From Azoarcus olearius (GTDB taxonomy: Bacteria > Pseudomonadota > Gammaproteobacteria > Burkholderiales > Rhodocyclaceae), in contig NZ_CP016210.1 in NCBI RefSeq assembly GCF_001682385.1, positions 1 through 64,000 of the forward strand: 64,000 nucleotides of DNA, written 5' to 3'. Below the pieces are notes generated by a model that worked only from the letters and a program-made list of their open reading frames with translations, was not told the origin of the DNA and did not search any database. Below, in pieces: positions 23,404 to 31,374 of the stretch. Positions within the stretch are counted from its first letter, which is position 1. Every line of letters starts with the position of its first letter. Made by a program: the position numbers and the translations under genes.

Positions 23404-23859
23404 CTACGGCACTTGAATGCTGTCAAACATCGACATGCCGGCGCGCAGGGTACAGTGGCGCGGTGCCCCCCAGCCGGTGACGGGAAGCCCAACCGTACTG
23501 CTATCTAGGCGCTGCGCCCTGAACCGTTTTGCCGACAGTTCCCGGTACTTTAGGGAACGGTCAAACGCATTGAACTCGGGTGACGTGAGCGTCCGGGTCG
23601 TACCATGCGCTTCGACCCCCAGTATCCGATACACGGAATGCACCGCATCCCTGACGATCACGACCACGACAGCGATCTTCGGCATCCCGTCGGCTTCGAA
23701 GTCGTAACGCGAGCCGGCGGGCTGAACCAAGGTGTACTCCTCGATCGTCGCGCCGTGCTGCTCCAACCGCTCCACTTTTGCAGTCCCATGCCGTAGCAGC
23801 ATGATCTCGCTCAGCCCGACACCCGATTCGTCAGCGACGATCTTTGCAAGTTGTCTCAT
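23404..23859 (-). CDS. Unknown protein upstream of the PLD-family gene
   Basis: The product is 151 residues with a protein-like composition and I cannot assign a family. The middle section contains a hydrophobic strand (KIAVVVVIVRDAVHSVYRIL) flanked by mixed regions, suggesting a small alpha/beta domain. ATG 23859 was chosen because GGGGGAAAG stands directly before it; the frame is open to 23895. Its stop lies close upstream of the PLD-family gene on the same strand, which suggests a two-gene unit. Confidence 0.6.
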   Translation of the reverse strand: MRQLAKIVADESGVGLSEIMLLRHGTAKVERLEQHGATIEEYTLVQPAGSRYDFEADGMPKIAVVVVIVRDAVHSVYRILGVEAHGTTRTLTSPEFNAFDRSLKYRELSAKRFRAQRLDSSTVGLPVTGWGAPRHCTLRAGMSMFDSIQVP

Positions 23860-24178
23860 CTTTCCCCCACACGCGCCGCTCTCTTTCGCCTCCAACGATC
23901 GTCATGAAATCGATTCTGCGGACACGATACCGAAATTTCGTTTCAATATCTCTAGAGATTCAATATTATTTCATTTAATCAGTTACTTGTGCATCCTGCA
24001 CCCATGCGCTACCTTGGTACCATGAACCCTCCGGGGAGAGAGACCATGGTCCATCTGGCAAGCCGTAACAGGAAGTCGCGGCGCACTACGCATCACATCG
24101 AGCAGCTTTGTCCTCGATCGAAAGACATCCCCTCCATAGCGGTCCGTAGTGGATCGCATTGGAGGAGGAGGTCTCGAT

Positions 24179-24574
24179 ATGGACAAAAAGGCAAAGTTCA
24201 GCATCCACTCCGGGTTCAACATTTGGCCCGTGGAATCCGTCGCTCGCCGTCCACAAATTCTTCTGTCGCAATGGCGCATGTATGAAGTGTCGTTCGAGAA
24301 CTCTGACGAAGTAAGCTGCCATCTCGTGGGCCGCCCGGACGAACAGCCCAGCGGTCGGGTCTCCAGTCCGATCGTGTCCATCGATCCTGCCACCCGCTGT
24401 TGCGTCAGCCAGAGTGGTAGGGCGTACTTTGTCGTCGGAACACCGGGCTCCTGCAGCGACGCGCGGTACGTGTGGCACGCATGGAAGACCTTGTGTCTCG
24501 TAAAAACCGAGCGAGACCTCAGCATGGACCTGGAGTCACTCTTCGAGCAGACGCAAAAGCATTCGACTCAGTAA
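24179..24574 (+). CDS. Unknown protein, 131 residues
   Basis: A strong ribosome binding site (GGAGGAGG, 7 bp before) marks ATG 24179. The product begins MDKKAKFSIHSGFNIW. It has a basic start and a central region rich in beta-type residues (VSCHLVGRPDEQPSGRVSS). I see no known domain. Neighbours are the PLD-family unit (divergent, upstream) and a broken HAD-like gene (downstream). Confidence 0.55.
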   Translation: MDKKAKFSIHSGFNIWPVESVARRPQILLSQWRMYEVSFENSDEVSCHLVGRPDEQPSGRVSSPIVSIDPATRCCVSQSGRAYFVVGTPGSCSDARYVWHAWKTLCLVKTERDLSMDLESLFEQTQKHSTQ

Positions 24575-24728
24575 AGGTCCGTTTGACAGACGATTGGGCG
24601 CCGCTCAATCCGCGTCCTCTCGTCTGCCCTCTGCTTCGGCAAGAGGGCCTCAGGCCCGTCGGTCAGCGAAGCCGAAAGTCTGTCTACACGGTTCGCATCG
24701 GCCCAAATCGGTAGCCCGTACCGCAAAC

Positions 24729-24839
24729 ATGATTCTCTTCCTGGATTTCGATGGCGTGATGGACAAGTCGGCTTGTCGCAGGGTGATATCTTCGCAATCA
24801 CACGACGCCTCCACCCTTGCTGACTCCCTCGGTCATTAA
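24729..24839 (+). pseudogene. N-terminal fragment of a HAD-like hydrolase
   Basis: The frame starts MILFLDFDGVMDK, the DxDGV nucleophile motif of the HAD superfamily in the form seen in small HAD proteins that begin MxLFLDFDGVL. Similarity ends after about 12 residues and the frame stops at 36 residues. It is a truncated remnant, or an unrelated small protein that happens to carry the motif. Confidence 0.45.
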
Positions 24840-25214
24840 GCTCATGCGGGCAATGGGCCTGCGTCCGGAACCAAGGAAGTCAGAGAGTCCCCTGAAAGCC
24901 GAAGTGTATCCAAGAAATCGATGTTCGCTTTTTTCAGTTTCGCCCCTCGAAATTCTTTCATTTTGTCTTTATAAACAATGCGTTGAACATCGTTCCGGAG
25001 TGAGCTAGTCTGTGATCGAGGATGACCCACCGGACGTTTGCAGTGATGCCCACGATGATGTCTGTATCGCCCTGTGCCGAAGCGGAACGCTTGGCGCAAT
25101 GCACCCGCCTGGGGGACAACACCACGGCTTTTCCAGGGACCTATGTGCCCAGCGACATTCTGACCGCGCGCCGCGAGCGTCGGTGACGAAGGCGATCGAA
25201 GAAGGAAGAACCAA
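24840..25214. other. Stretch without a supported gene
   Basis: No intact gene is supported here. A 54-residue plus-strand frame at 25022-25186 ends in a protein-like run (LGDNTTAFPGTYVPSDILTA) and could be the 3' remnant of a gene broken together with the HAD fragment. An AT-richer stretch at 24930-24990 may hold a promoter. The last bases (GAAGGAAG) are the ribosome binding site of the next gene. Confidence 0.35.
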
Positions 25215-25952
25215 GTGGACCACGATCTTGATGCGTTGCTCTGCGAGCGCTACCCGGCCATCTTCCGTGATCGGCATGCGTCGATGACAGAGACTGCAAT
25301 GTGTTGGGGCTTTTCGTGTGACAACGGCTGGTTCGCGCTCATCGACACGCTGTGCGAAGAAATCCAGAAACACGTAACCGCCCAACACGTCCCGCCGGTC
25401 ATCGCTATGCAAGTGAAGGAGAAATTTGGCGGTCTGCGTTTCTACTATCGTGGCGGTGATGAGTACATTGCGGCACTGACTTGGTACGCCGACTTCCTGA
25501 GCAGCTTCGTCTGCGAGACGTGCGGCGCGCCCGCAGTGCGCACGCGCAACGAGCGGGGCTGGATCAGCACGCAATGTGAGAAGCACAACGGGGAAGATTT
25601 TCCGCTCGATGAACCACGCGCGCATGAACGCGAGGAAGAAGGCGCAGATGCCGACCTGCTAACGTTGTCAGCAGAGCAACTGGCCGCGCGGGCATACGCA
25701 GACGCGTTTCACTTGCCTCAACCCGCCGCCATGGGTTGGCGGCACGTGGTCTTCGCGCTGGAGATCACCTTACGCAACGACTTCCGATACAACGGAATGC
25801 CACCCGTCGTTGTTGAGGCGGCCGATGAGTCCGCAGCGCTTCGCTACCGTTGGAGGAGTGCAGGCAGCCGTGAACGGCTTGCTGCGATGTTTCGCTTGGC
25901 CGAAGCGTATTCGGCACGTTGCGACCGGCTCACAGGCCAGCCCTATCGCTGA
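25215..25952 (+). CDS. Conserved unknown protein with zinc-ribbon-like cysteines
   Basis: The 245-residue product starts at GTG 25215, with GGAAG about 10 bp upstream. It carries a segment I know from uncharacterised bacterial and phage proteins: CDNGWFALIDTLCEEIQ near residue 36, then MQVKEKFGGLRFYYRGGD near 64. CETCGAP near 100 and a later Cys/His (QCEKH) could form a zinc site. The C-terminal 80 residues are helical. No activity is established. It is followed by a small gene in the same direction. Confidence 0.6.
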   Translation: MDHDLDALLCERYPAIFRDRHASMTETAMCWGFSCDNGWFALIDTLCEEIQKHVTAQHVPPVIAMQVKEKFGGLRFYYRGGDEYIAALTWYADFLSSFVCETCGAPAVRTRNERGWISTQCEKHNGEDFPLDEPRAHEREEEGADADLLTLSAEQLAARAYADAFHLPQPAAMGWRHVVFALEITLRNDFRYNGMPPVVVEAADESAALRYRWRSAGSRERLAAMFRLAEAYSARCDRLTGQPYR

Positions 25953-26021
25953 CCGATGCCGCGCCCGCGAACCGTCAGTCAAATCGGTCACCTCAGCACT
26001 CCCATTCCCCAAGGCAGCTCC

Positions 26022-26246
26022 ATGAGCACGAAAGCCAGCCTGAAGTACTGTGTCGATGAAGCGAGCGGCGCTTCTGCACATCTTTATGAGGAATGCCTTG
26101 CGCCGGAGGATTTTCCGGTGTTCCTTGAACTCGACGGGCTAACTGAAATGTCAGTGGACGTCACGTCACAGGGCACAAACGTTACAGTTGCGATACCGCG
26201 ACAGTTAGCAGTGAAGCTCGGTCTCTTGCGACCTCCTGGCCATTGA
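26022..26246 (+). CDS. Small unknown protein, 74 residues
   Basis: ATG 26022 is preceded by AAGGCAG. The product (MSTKASLKYCVDEASGASAH onward) is acidic in the middle and has a beta-rich end (MSVDVTSQGTNVTVAIP). It lies 69 bp after 25215-25952 in the same direction, so the two are probably cotranscribed. I cannot name a family. The 180 bp between it and the mcrB-like gene hold no gene and probably the promoter of that pair. Confidence 0.5.
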   Translation: MSTKASLKYCVDEASGASAHLYEECLAPEDFPVFLELDGLTEMSVDVTSQGTNVTVAIPRQLAVKLGLLRPPGH

Positions 26247-26445
26247 GCAATGGGCTTGGACGTACCCATGCATTTCGGGCGCATCCCTCACATGGAAAGA
26301 TGGCCCGAATGCCACCCAACCCTGACATTCGTCATGTCGACCGCATAGACATGTGAGGTCGAACGAACATTAGTTGGTGGCAAAATACGCCCCAGACATA
26401 CAGCGTCCTTGAGACGCCTAATTTTTCGTGTCAGGGGAGATGTTT

Positions 26446-28707
26446 GTGACTGGAAGGCTTGAGAGCGATGCCGCGCTGAAGGCGCAGCTTGATGCAGTAC
26501 TTGCCGGGACTGCCATATCCGTGGGTGCCCAAGGTTGGTACGCCAAGCTGTCAGCCTTCCTCGACGAAGTGAAGGCCAGCATTCCAAGCAAGCTGCAAGA
26601 TGCAGACTTCCTCAAGCGTCTTTGGGACGATAACCCGGTTGCAGCTACGGGCATGGGCTCAGTAAAGGTCGCTCCGGCGCTAGCGGACGTTGCTTTCCGG
26701 AGCTGGTTCGCCGCAGAAGTCTCCAAACCCCTCGCTACGGACGCTGTCGAGGCGCAGGCCCAACTTACTGCCCTGTACAATGGCCTTCGGGATCAGCTCA
26801 AACCTCTTTGCGGGCGCACGCCGCGACTGAAAATCAATCGCGTACTCTGCGCGATTTATCCCGAGCACTTTACGACGCTTGCGGACCCGGGAAAGTTGCT
26901 GTTCCTACACCAGGAGATGGGCGGCGGCGCGAACGACCACCCTGTGCGTGCGCACAACGCAATCCGGGCACGTGTTGATGCCGTTCTGGGACCAGTAACC
27001 GGCGGCACACCGATCGACGCAGTCCGCCGTATTTGCTTACCGTGGATGTTGTACGAGCGCGTCGTCGACGACGGTACGAATGAGGCGTCAGCAGCCCCGA
27101 CCGGGGACGTAACCACCCTCAAACCACTGCCTGCGACTCTTCGCCGCAAAGGGCTGACGTCGATCAAAGGAGGCTTTCAGACGCTACTCGGTTACCTGCC
27201 TGAGCTCAGTGAGGGCGTATCGAAGGAAGAGTTCGCCGACATCATTAAGCAGAGCAACCCCGAGCTTGCCCCGTCCAGCCTCATCACTTCCATCAACGTA
27301 GTCTCGCGCGAGTTCGACTTGTGCAAACGCGATGGAGACACGTACGGACTAAGCGCGCGCGGCATCAATTTGCTTGAAACCCAAGACCCTGACGAGCTTG
27401 CTGATCACTTGCTCACGAAGATCCTCGGTGTAGATAACGTGGTCAAGGCACTAGAGTCGGGGCCGCAGACCAAGCTTGGTCTAGTGGCCATGCTGAGGAA
27501 GATTAACCCTGGCTGGACCTCAGATTTCGCGCCCTCGTCTTTGCTCTGGTGGTTGAGCAGTCTTGGCGTCATCGTTGCCGATAAAAAGCAGATGGAGCTC
27601 ACCGAGCGGGGGAGGCGCTGGGCGGAGCTGGTGACATGGGTACCGCAAAGTCTTCCAAAGGCTGTGGAGGCTGTCGAGGACGTCGAGGACGTCAAAGCCG
27701 AAGTTGCAGAAGAAGTGCTAGTTCCCGCATTCGCCCCGCTTTGGGAGCGCCTGAACGAGTTGGCGCAAGGTAAGCTGGCGTTCGACCAATCACTCGTCAG
27801 CCAACTGCATGCGGGCCTCTGGTTCCATCCTGTACGGCACTTCGCCGTGCTGACGGGCATTTCGGGTTCCGGTAAGACCCAGTTGGCACTGAACTACGCC
27901 TTGGCTCTGTGCAACGCAGCCGAGGGCGACCACGATCGAGTCCGTGTGATTCCGGTCCAGCCTGGCTGGTATGACCCAAGCCCCTTGCTCGGCTACGTCA
28001 ATCCAATTCAAGAGTCGTCGTACCGCAGCGCGCCGTTCCTAGACCTCCTGTTGCGGGCAGCAGCAGACCCCGAACAACCGTATGTCGCCATCCTAGACGA
28101 GATGAACCTCTCGCACCCTGAGCAGTACCTGGCGCCGATACTTTCAGCGATGGAGACTCGCGGGTGGCTCGACCTCCACCAATTGGGCGACGACGGCACC
28201 CCAATTCCGAAGCGGCTTCGCTATCCGTCCAACCTGGCCATCATTGGCACACTGAACATGGACGAGACAACGCACGGGCTCTCTGACAAGGTGCTCGATC
28301 GGGCATACACACTTGAGTTCTGGAACATCAGCGTGCAGGACTTCCCCGGCTGGAAAACAGTGCAGCTCACCCAAGCACTCAAGGAGAAGACCCAAGCCGT
28401 TCTCACCCAGTTGGTGGATGCGCTCGCTCCCGTCCGACTTCACTTCGGATGGCGCACGATTGACGATGTGCTCAGCTTCCTCACCTTTCATGCGAGCTTT
28501 GCACCCACGGAAAAGACAGCTCTAGACAACGTCATCTACGCGAAGGTCCTCCCGAAGCTGCGGGGAGAAGCATCGGTGAAGTTCCAGAAGGCCCTACAAG
28601 ACACCTACAAAGTTCTTGCGGACAATGGTCTCCTGCGCTGTTGCGAGAAGGTCAAGAGCTTGCAGGAGGACTTGGCTGCTATGGGTTCAGCGCGGTTCTG
28701 GCGATAG
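26446..28707 (+). CDS. McrB-like AAA+ GTPase/ATPase of a two-gene restriction system
   Basis: McrB-type proteins form hexameric NTPase rings that drive a partner nuclease. Walker A GISGSGKT lies near residue 472. Walker B with the McrB signature LDEMNLSHPEQYL lies near 550, and a sensor segment GTLNMDETTHGLSDKVLDRA near 600. The first 160 residues form an unrecognised domain. The region from 220 to 400 has two winged-helix-like parts and probably senses DNA. GTG 26446 is chosen because AGGGGAG lies 6 bp upstream; ATG 26440 and GTG 26428 are in frame. The nuclease gene follows after 18 bp. Confidence 0.85.
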   Translation: MTGRLESDAALKAQLDAVLAGTAISVGAQGWYAKLSAFLDEVKASIPSKLQDADFLKRLWDDNPVAATGMGSVKVAPALADVAFRSWFAAEVSKPLATDAVEAQAQLTALYNGLRDQLKPLCGRTPRLKINRVLCAIYPEHFTTLADPGKLLFLHQEMGGGANDHPVRAHNAIRARVDAVLGPVTGGTPIDAVRRICLPWMLYERVVDDGTNEASAAPTGDVTTLKPLPATLRRKGLTSIKGGFQTLLGYLPELSEGVSKEEFADIIKQSNPELAPSSLITSINVVSREFDLCKRDGDTYGLSARGINLLETQDPDELADHLLTKILGVDNVVKALESGPQTKLGLVAMLRKINPGWTSDFAPSSLLWWLSSLGVIVADKKQMELTERGRRWAELVTWVPQSLPKAVEAVEDVEDVKAEVAEEVLVPAFAPLWERLNELAQGKLAFDQSLVSQLHAGLWFHPVRHFAVLTGISGSGKTQLALNYALALCNAAEGDHDRVRVIPVQPGWYDPSPLLGYVNPIQESSYRSAPFLDLLLRAAADPEQPYVAILDEMNLSHPEQYLAPILSAMETRGWLDLHQLGDDGTPIPKRLRYPSNLAIIGTLNMDETTHGLSDKVLDRAYTLEFWNISVQDFPGWKTVQLTQALKEKTQAVLTQLVDALAPVRLHFGWRTIDDVLSFLTFHASFAPTEKTALDNVIYAKVLPKLRGEASVKFQKALQDTYKVLADNGLLRCCEKVKSLQEDLAAMGSARFWR

Positions 28708-28725
28708 GTATCTCCTGCCCGCGAC

Positions 28726-30264
28726 ATGCTGCGCATTCGTCCGCTCCACGCATGCGAGGACCTGCCTTGGCAGGACGTCCTGCCTGACACAGTGCTCGCC
28801 GGCCTCACCGAGGACATGGACTATCTCCTCAAGGTCGAAGAGCCAGGGGCGGCAATCTACGTTGATGACGTACGGCTCCAGCGGGAAAGTGCGACGGTAT
28901 TCCGGTGGCGGCCCAGCTTCTATGCAGGCCGAGTCGTGGCGGAGATGGCGCAAGGCGACAACGCGAGGCAACGCTACATCTTCGATGTGAGTCCCAGTCC
29001 TGCGAAGAGCGGCCAGGACGAGTTTGCCGCGATGGTGACGGAGATCCGGGCGTTCGATCAGTCGCTGCTGAGCGGCCTGTCGTCGGCGACGATGACATTT
29101 GGACGAGAGGGGCGCCCCGGGCGTTACGAGCTCGACATGCTTCTGACGCGGGTTCGGGAGCATGGCCCTGCGTTTCTCGACGCGGTCGAACGGATCGTTC
29201 GCTCACCCCACCGCCTCCTGACAGTCGACACGCAGGTCCTTCCGCTTTCTCGCGTGCGCCGACTGCATCCCACCGCACTCCAAGACCGCCGCGTCGCAAC
29301 CATAGCCCTCCGGCAATCCTTACCATCCGAGTCCATCGACTCATTTCAGCTCAACAGCCTGACCTCAATCCCGACCTTCGATACGCCTGCCAACCGAACT
29401 CTCATGGCGCTGCTGCGCCGGTTCAAGGCTACGGTGGGTCGGCTTGAGGAAGCGATTCAGCGCTGCGGTCTTGAAAGTCCCAGGGAGGAACAGGTCCTTC
29501 GCTTGGAGTGGCGCTTGCACGATCTGGGATCTATGGCCAAGCGGACTCATAAGCTCCTGTATGGTTCGTTGTTCCGAGAGGTCTCGACGACGGAGACATC
29601 GGCAGCAGGACTCACACAGATTGCGGCTCAACCGATCTACAGTAGAGCGTATCGACTGGGATGCCGAGCACTGGCGACGCAGGTCGATGGCACCGATCCC
29701 AGTGATCTGCTGCATGTGCCACCATCTTGGGGAATCTACGAGACTTGGTGCTTTCTGCGCACAGTCACCTGTGTTGCGCAGATTACCGGATGCACACCGG
29801 TGGAAGTTCGAGGGAAGGCCACAGCGGCCGAGCGTGCATTCCACTTTGAGCTCCCCGACGGGCGTCGGCTTGAGGTGCTCTTCCAAGCAACCTTTCCGTC
29901 ACTGAAGGCGACAACCGGCCGATTAGGTTGGAGCCTATCTGGCGAGCGCCGTCCCGACATTGTTCTGGTGCTCCACCGGGCGTCGGGTGCCAAAGCCATG
30001 GTGCTCGATGCGAAGTGGCGCAGCGGGAGTGGCAATGTGCTCCAGGCCATGGAGTCGGCCCACATCTATCACGACGCCCTACGCATCGGTACCGAGCGGC
30101 CCTGCCCGTGCTTGCTTCTGTTGCCCGGCTGGCCTTCTGTTGAGGAGTTGGAGAAGGACGAGTTCATCCGGGCGCACGGCGTAGGAGCTGTGAGTTCCGT
30201 CCGACCGACCGCAGCGGGGGGATCACGAGCGCAGGCCCACATCAAAGCGTGGCTGGATACCTAA
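28726..30264 (+). CDS. DUF2357/McrC-like nuclease partner of the McrB-like protein
   Basis: The 512-residue protein has a long N-terminal region of the DUF2357 type, with many Arg/Leu helices (LMALLRRFKATVGRLEEAIQ near 225). A C-terminal PD-(D/E)XK nuclease follows, with RRPDIVLVL near 407 and VLDAKWRSG near 425 as catalytic D and DxK. Such proteins occur beside McrB-type AAA+ proteins and are thought to be the cutting subunit, by analogy with McrC. No clear ribosome binding site precedes ATG 28726, so translational coupling with the mcrB-like gene is likely. Confidence 0.82.
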   Translation: MLRIRPLHACEDLPWQDVLPDTVLAGLTEDMDYLLKVEEPGAAIYVDDVRLQRESATVFRWRPSFYAGRVVAEMAQGDNARQRYIFDVSPSPAKSGQDEFAAMVTEIRAFDQSLLSGLSSATMTFGREGRPGRYELDMLLTRVREHGPAFLDAVERIVRSPHRLLTVDTQVLPLSRVRRLHPTALQDRRVATIALRQSLPSESIDSFQLNSLTSIPTFDTPANRTLMALLRRFKATVGRLEEAIQRCGLESPREEQVLRLEWRLHDLGSMAKRTHKLLYGSLFREVSTTETSAAGLTQIAAQPIYSRAYRLGCRALATQVDGTDPSDLLHVPPSWGIYETWCFLRTVTCVAQITGCTPVEVRGKATAAERAFHFELPDGRRLEVLFQATFPSLKATTGRLGWSLSGERRPDIVLVLHRASGAKAMVLDAKWRSGSGNVLQAMESAHIYHDALRIGTERPCPCLLLLPGWPSVEELEKDEFIRAHGVGAVSSVRPTAAGGSRAQAHIKAWLDT

Positions 30265-30408
30265 TCCTTTGCTCCGGGCCAGGCGAGAGACTTACCGAAC
30301 GGGATCAGTAGCTACACACGCGAGTGCGACCTCACTCAATTAGCTGTCGCCCGAGGCCTAGACTCCGCCTTCTACCGCCTTACCCGCTTTACCGAGGAGC
30401 ACGGACGA

Positions 30409-30624
30409 TTACGTGTGAAACGGACGTCTTGCCCTCAAACGCTTCCGAAGTCTCACGATACGTTCCTGCTCCTTAGTCAACACTTTGCTGACGATGACCC
30501 TCCCATCTTCCGTAAGACGGCAATCAATTTGATCCCCCACGCCCAGATCCAGGCGCTTCGCAAGCGGCGGCGGGATTCGGAGCGTCCGCCCAACGTTGAT
30601 GCGACTTGTGAACATTGTTCTCAT
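30409..30624 (-). CDS. AbrB/SpoVT-type DNA-binding protein (orphan antitoxin-like)
   Basis: The 71-residue product has the swapped-hairpin AbrB pattern: INVGRTLRIPPPLAKRLDLGVGDQIDCRL followed by DGRVIVSK and a basic tail, as in many type II antitoxins. GAGGA lies about 10 bp upstream of ATG 30624. No toxin follows: the next feature on its strand is the 3' end of the nuclease gene on the opposite strand. It may regulate nearby cargo genes or be a leftover of a toxin-antitoxin pair. Confidence 0.65.
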   Translation of the reverse strand: MRTMFTSRINVGRTLRIPPPLAKRLDLGVGDQIDCRLTEDGRVIVSKVLTKEQERIVRLRKRLRARRPFHT

Positions 30625-31117
30625 GTGGCTTCATCCTCGGGTCAAGGCTGTTTCAACATAGTCCAGTGCCGACAGGACGTCCTCCTAGACCGAGCCTTGG
30701 GATTCCCGGAGACGCAGCACGCTAACAGTGAGAACAGTGCCGAAGACGACCTGTCTTCCAGCATAAGCGTAGCCACACGGTACGCCCCGTGGTCAAACGG
30801 CGTGTCGAGCACCTCCCCAACGGTCGGCCGTAAAGGCTTTTGATAGCTCGATCGCCTACATGCTGTGCTTGGCCGGGAACTTTTGTCCTCACCGAGTTTG
30901 CTGAGCGGCGTACCCCAGCCAACCGCTGCGTTGCCTGGGGTATCGGCACGTGCTGATGCCGATCACGATGACAGCGGTGGCGAACCAGCCTTCGACAACT
31001 CATGACGGGCGTTGCCACCTGACAGACTCCATACGGGCTCTCGTCCGACAACGGGTTGAAATTCCGCCATTTTTTTATATAATTCAGCTACTTAATTTAT
31101 CGTCGCTCTTGACGCTG
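30625..31117. other. Gene-poor stretch before the right transposon end
   Basis: No intact gene is supported. Directly upstream of the AbrB-type gene, the same strand has an interrupted protein-like stretch (GRQVVFGTVLTVSVLRLRE, a stop, then EDVLSALDYVETALTRG) ending 7 bp before the ATG. This suggests a decayed upstream cotranscribed gene. An AT-rich tract lies at 31070-31100. Confidence 0.35.
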
Positions 31118-31140
31118 CCGGAAATCCGTGAGTGATAATG

Positions 31141-31230
31141 TGCCAGTTTATGGCTGCATTCGTGCCAAGATTTGCGTCACAAATTCGTCAGAAGCCAGGA
31201 ACTGGCGGGTAGCTCTCTGCCAGTTTATGG
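31141..31230 (-). other. Putative TnsB-binding sites at the distal end
   Basis: Perfect copies of TGCCAGTTTATGG lie at 31141-31153 and 31218-31230, the second inside the terminal repeat. Weaker copies lie at 31163-31175 (TGCCAAGATTTGC) and about 31194-31206 (GCCAGGAACTGGC). The sites are spread over 90 bp, wider than on the gyrB side, as in the left end of Tn7. Confidence 0.7.
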
Positions 31231-31241
31231 TCGCCGCTACA
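31218..31241 (-). repeat. Right terminal inverted repeat of the Tn7-like element
   Basis: This is the exact 24-base reverse complement of 5316-5339, ending GGTCGCCGCTACA. ACA is the expected Tn7-family terminus. Confidence 0.95.
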
Positions 31242-31246
31242 TCGAA
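31242..31246. repeat. Target-site duplication, right copy (TCGAA)
   Basis: TCGAA directly follows the ACA end and matches 5311-5315. Removing the element and one copy rebuilds a short gyrB 3' region running from the stop codon to the terminator at 31277. Confidence 0.93.
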
Positions 31247-31276
31247 GCCGGCGCTACCGCCGGCAAGCATGACGAC

Positions 31277-31306
31277 AAGGCGAAAACCCGAGCGGGTTTT
31301 CGCCTT
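31277..31306. terminator. Displaced native gyrB terminator
   Basis: A 13-bp perfect stem (AAGGCGAAAACCC paired with GGGTTTTCGCCTT) surrounds the loop GAGC and is followed by TCTGCTTCT. It lies 30 bp beyond the target duplication, so it stood about 35 bp after the gyrB stop before the transposon inserted. Confidence 0.8.
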
Positions 31307-31374
31307 TCTGCTTCTAGGGCGGGCGGTCGCGGGTTGTCACTGGCACGCCAGCGCACCACATCCGCCCCTCTCCC

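Larger units (their letters stand above)
5316..31241. mobile_element. Complete Tn7-like transposon inserted after gyrB, carrying defence genes
   Basis: The 25,926-bp element has 24-bp perfect terminal inverted repeats starting TGT and ending ACA, a 5-bp target duplication TCGAA, subterminal repeats inside both ends, and an intact tnsA-tnsB-tnsC-tniQ operon (16646-22237). The operon is transcribed away from gyrB, as Tn7 tns genes are transcribed away from glmS. Unlike Tn7, the operon is central, with about 11 kb of cargo on the left and 9 kb on the right. Cargo includes type I restriction-modification, a RES-domain protein, a PLD-family protein, a McrB/DUF2357-nuclease pair and several unknown genes. 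Base composition is visibly less GC-rich than the flanks, and the dispersed backbone repeats were not seen inside. The intact ends and core genes suggest recent insertion or continuing mobility. No Cas genes or CRISPR array were seen, so targeting is presumably by the TniQ protein. Confidence 0.95.

Noticed and set aside
30722-31135. Open frames of 60-110 residues on both strands near the right transposon end
   Set aside because: They are Arg/Cys/His-rich without ribosome binding sites and lie in a decayed, gene-poor stretch.
5316-31241. CRISPR-guided (CAST-type) Tn7-like element
   Set aside because: No Cas genes and no repeat-spacer array were seen, and the TniQ protein has the long TnsD-like form.
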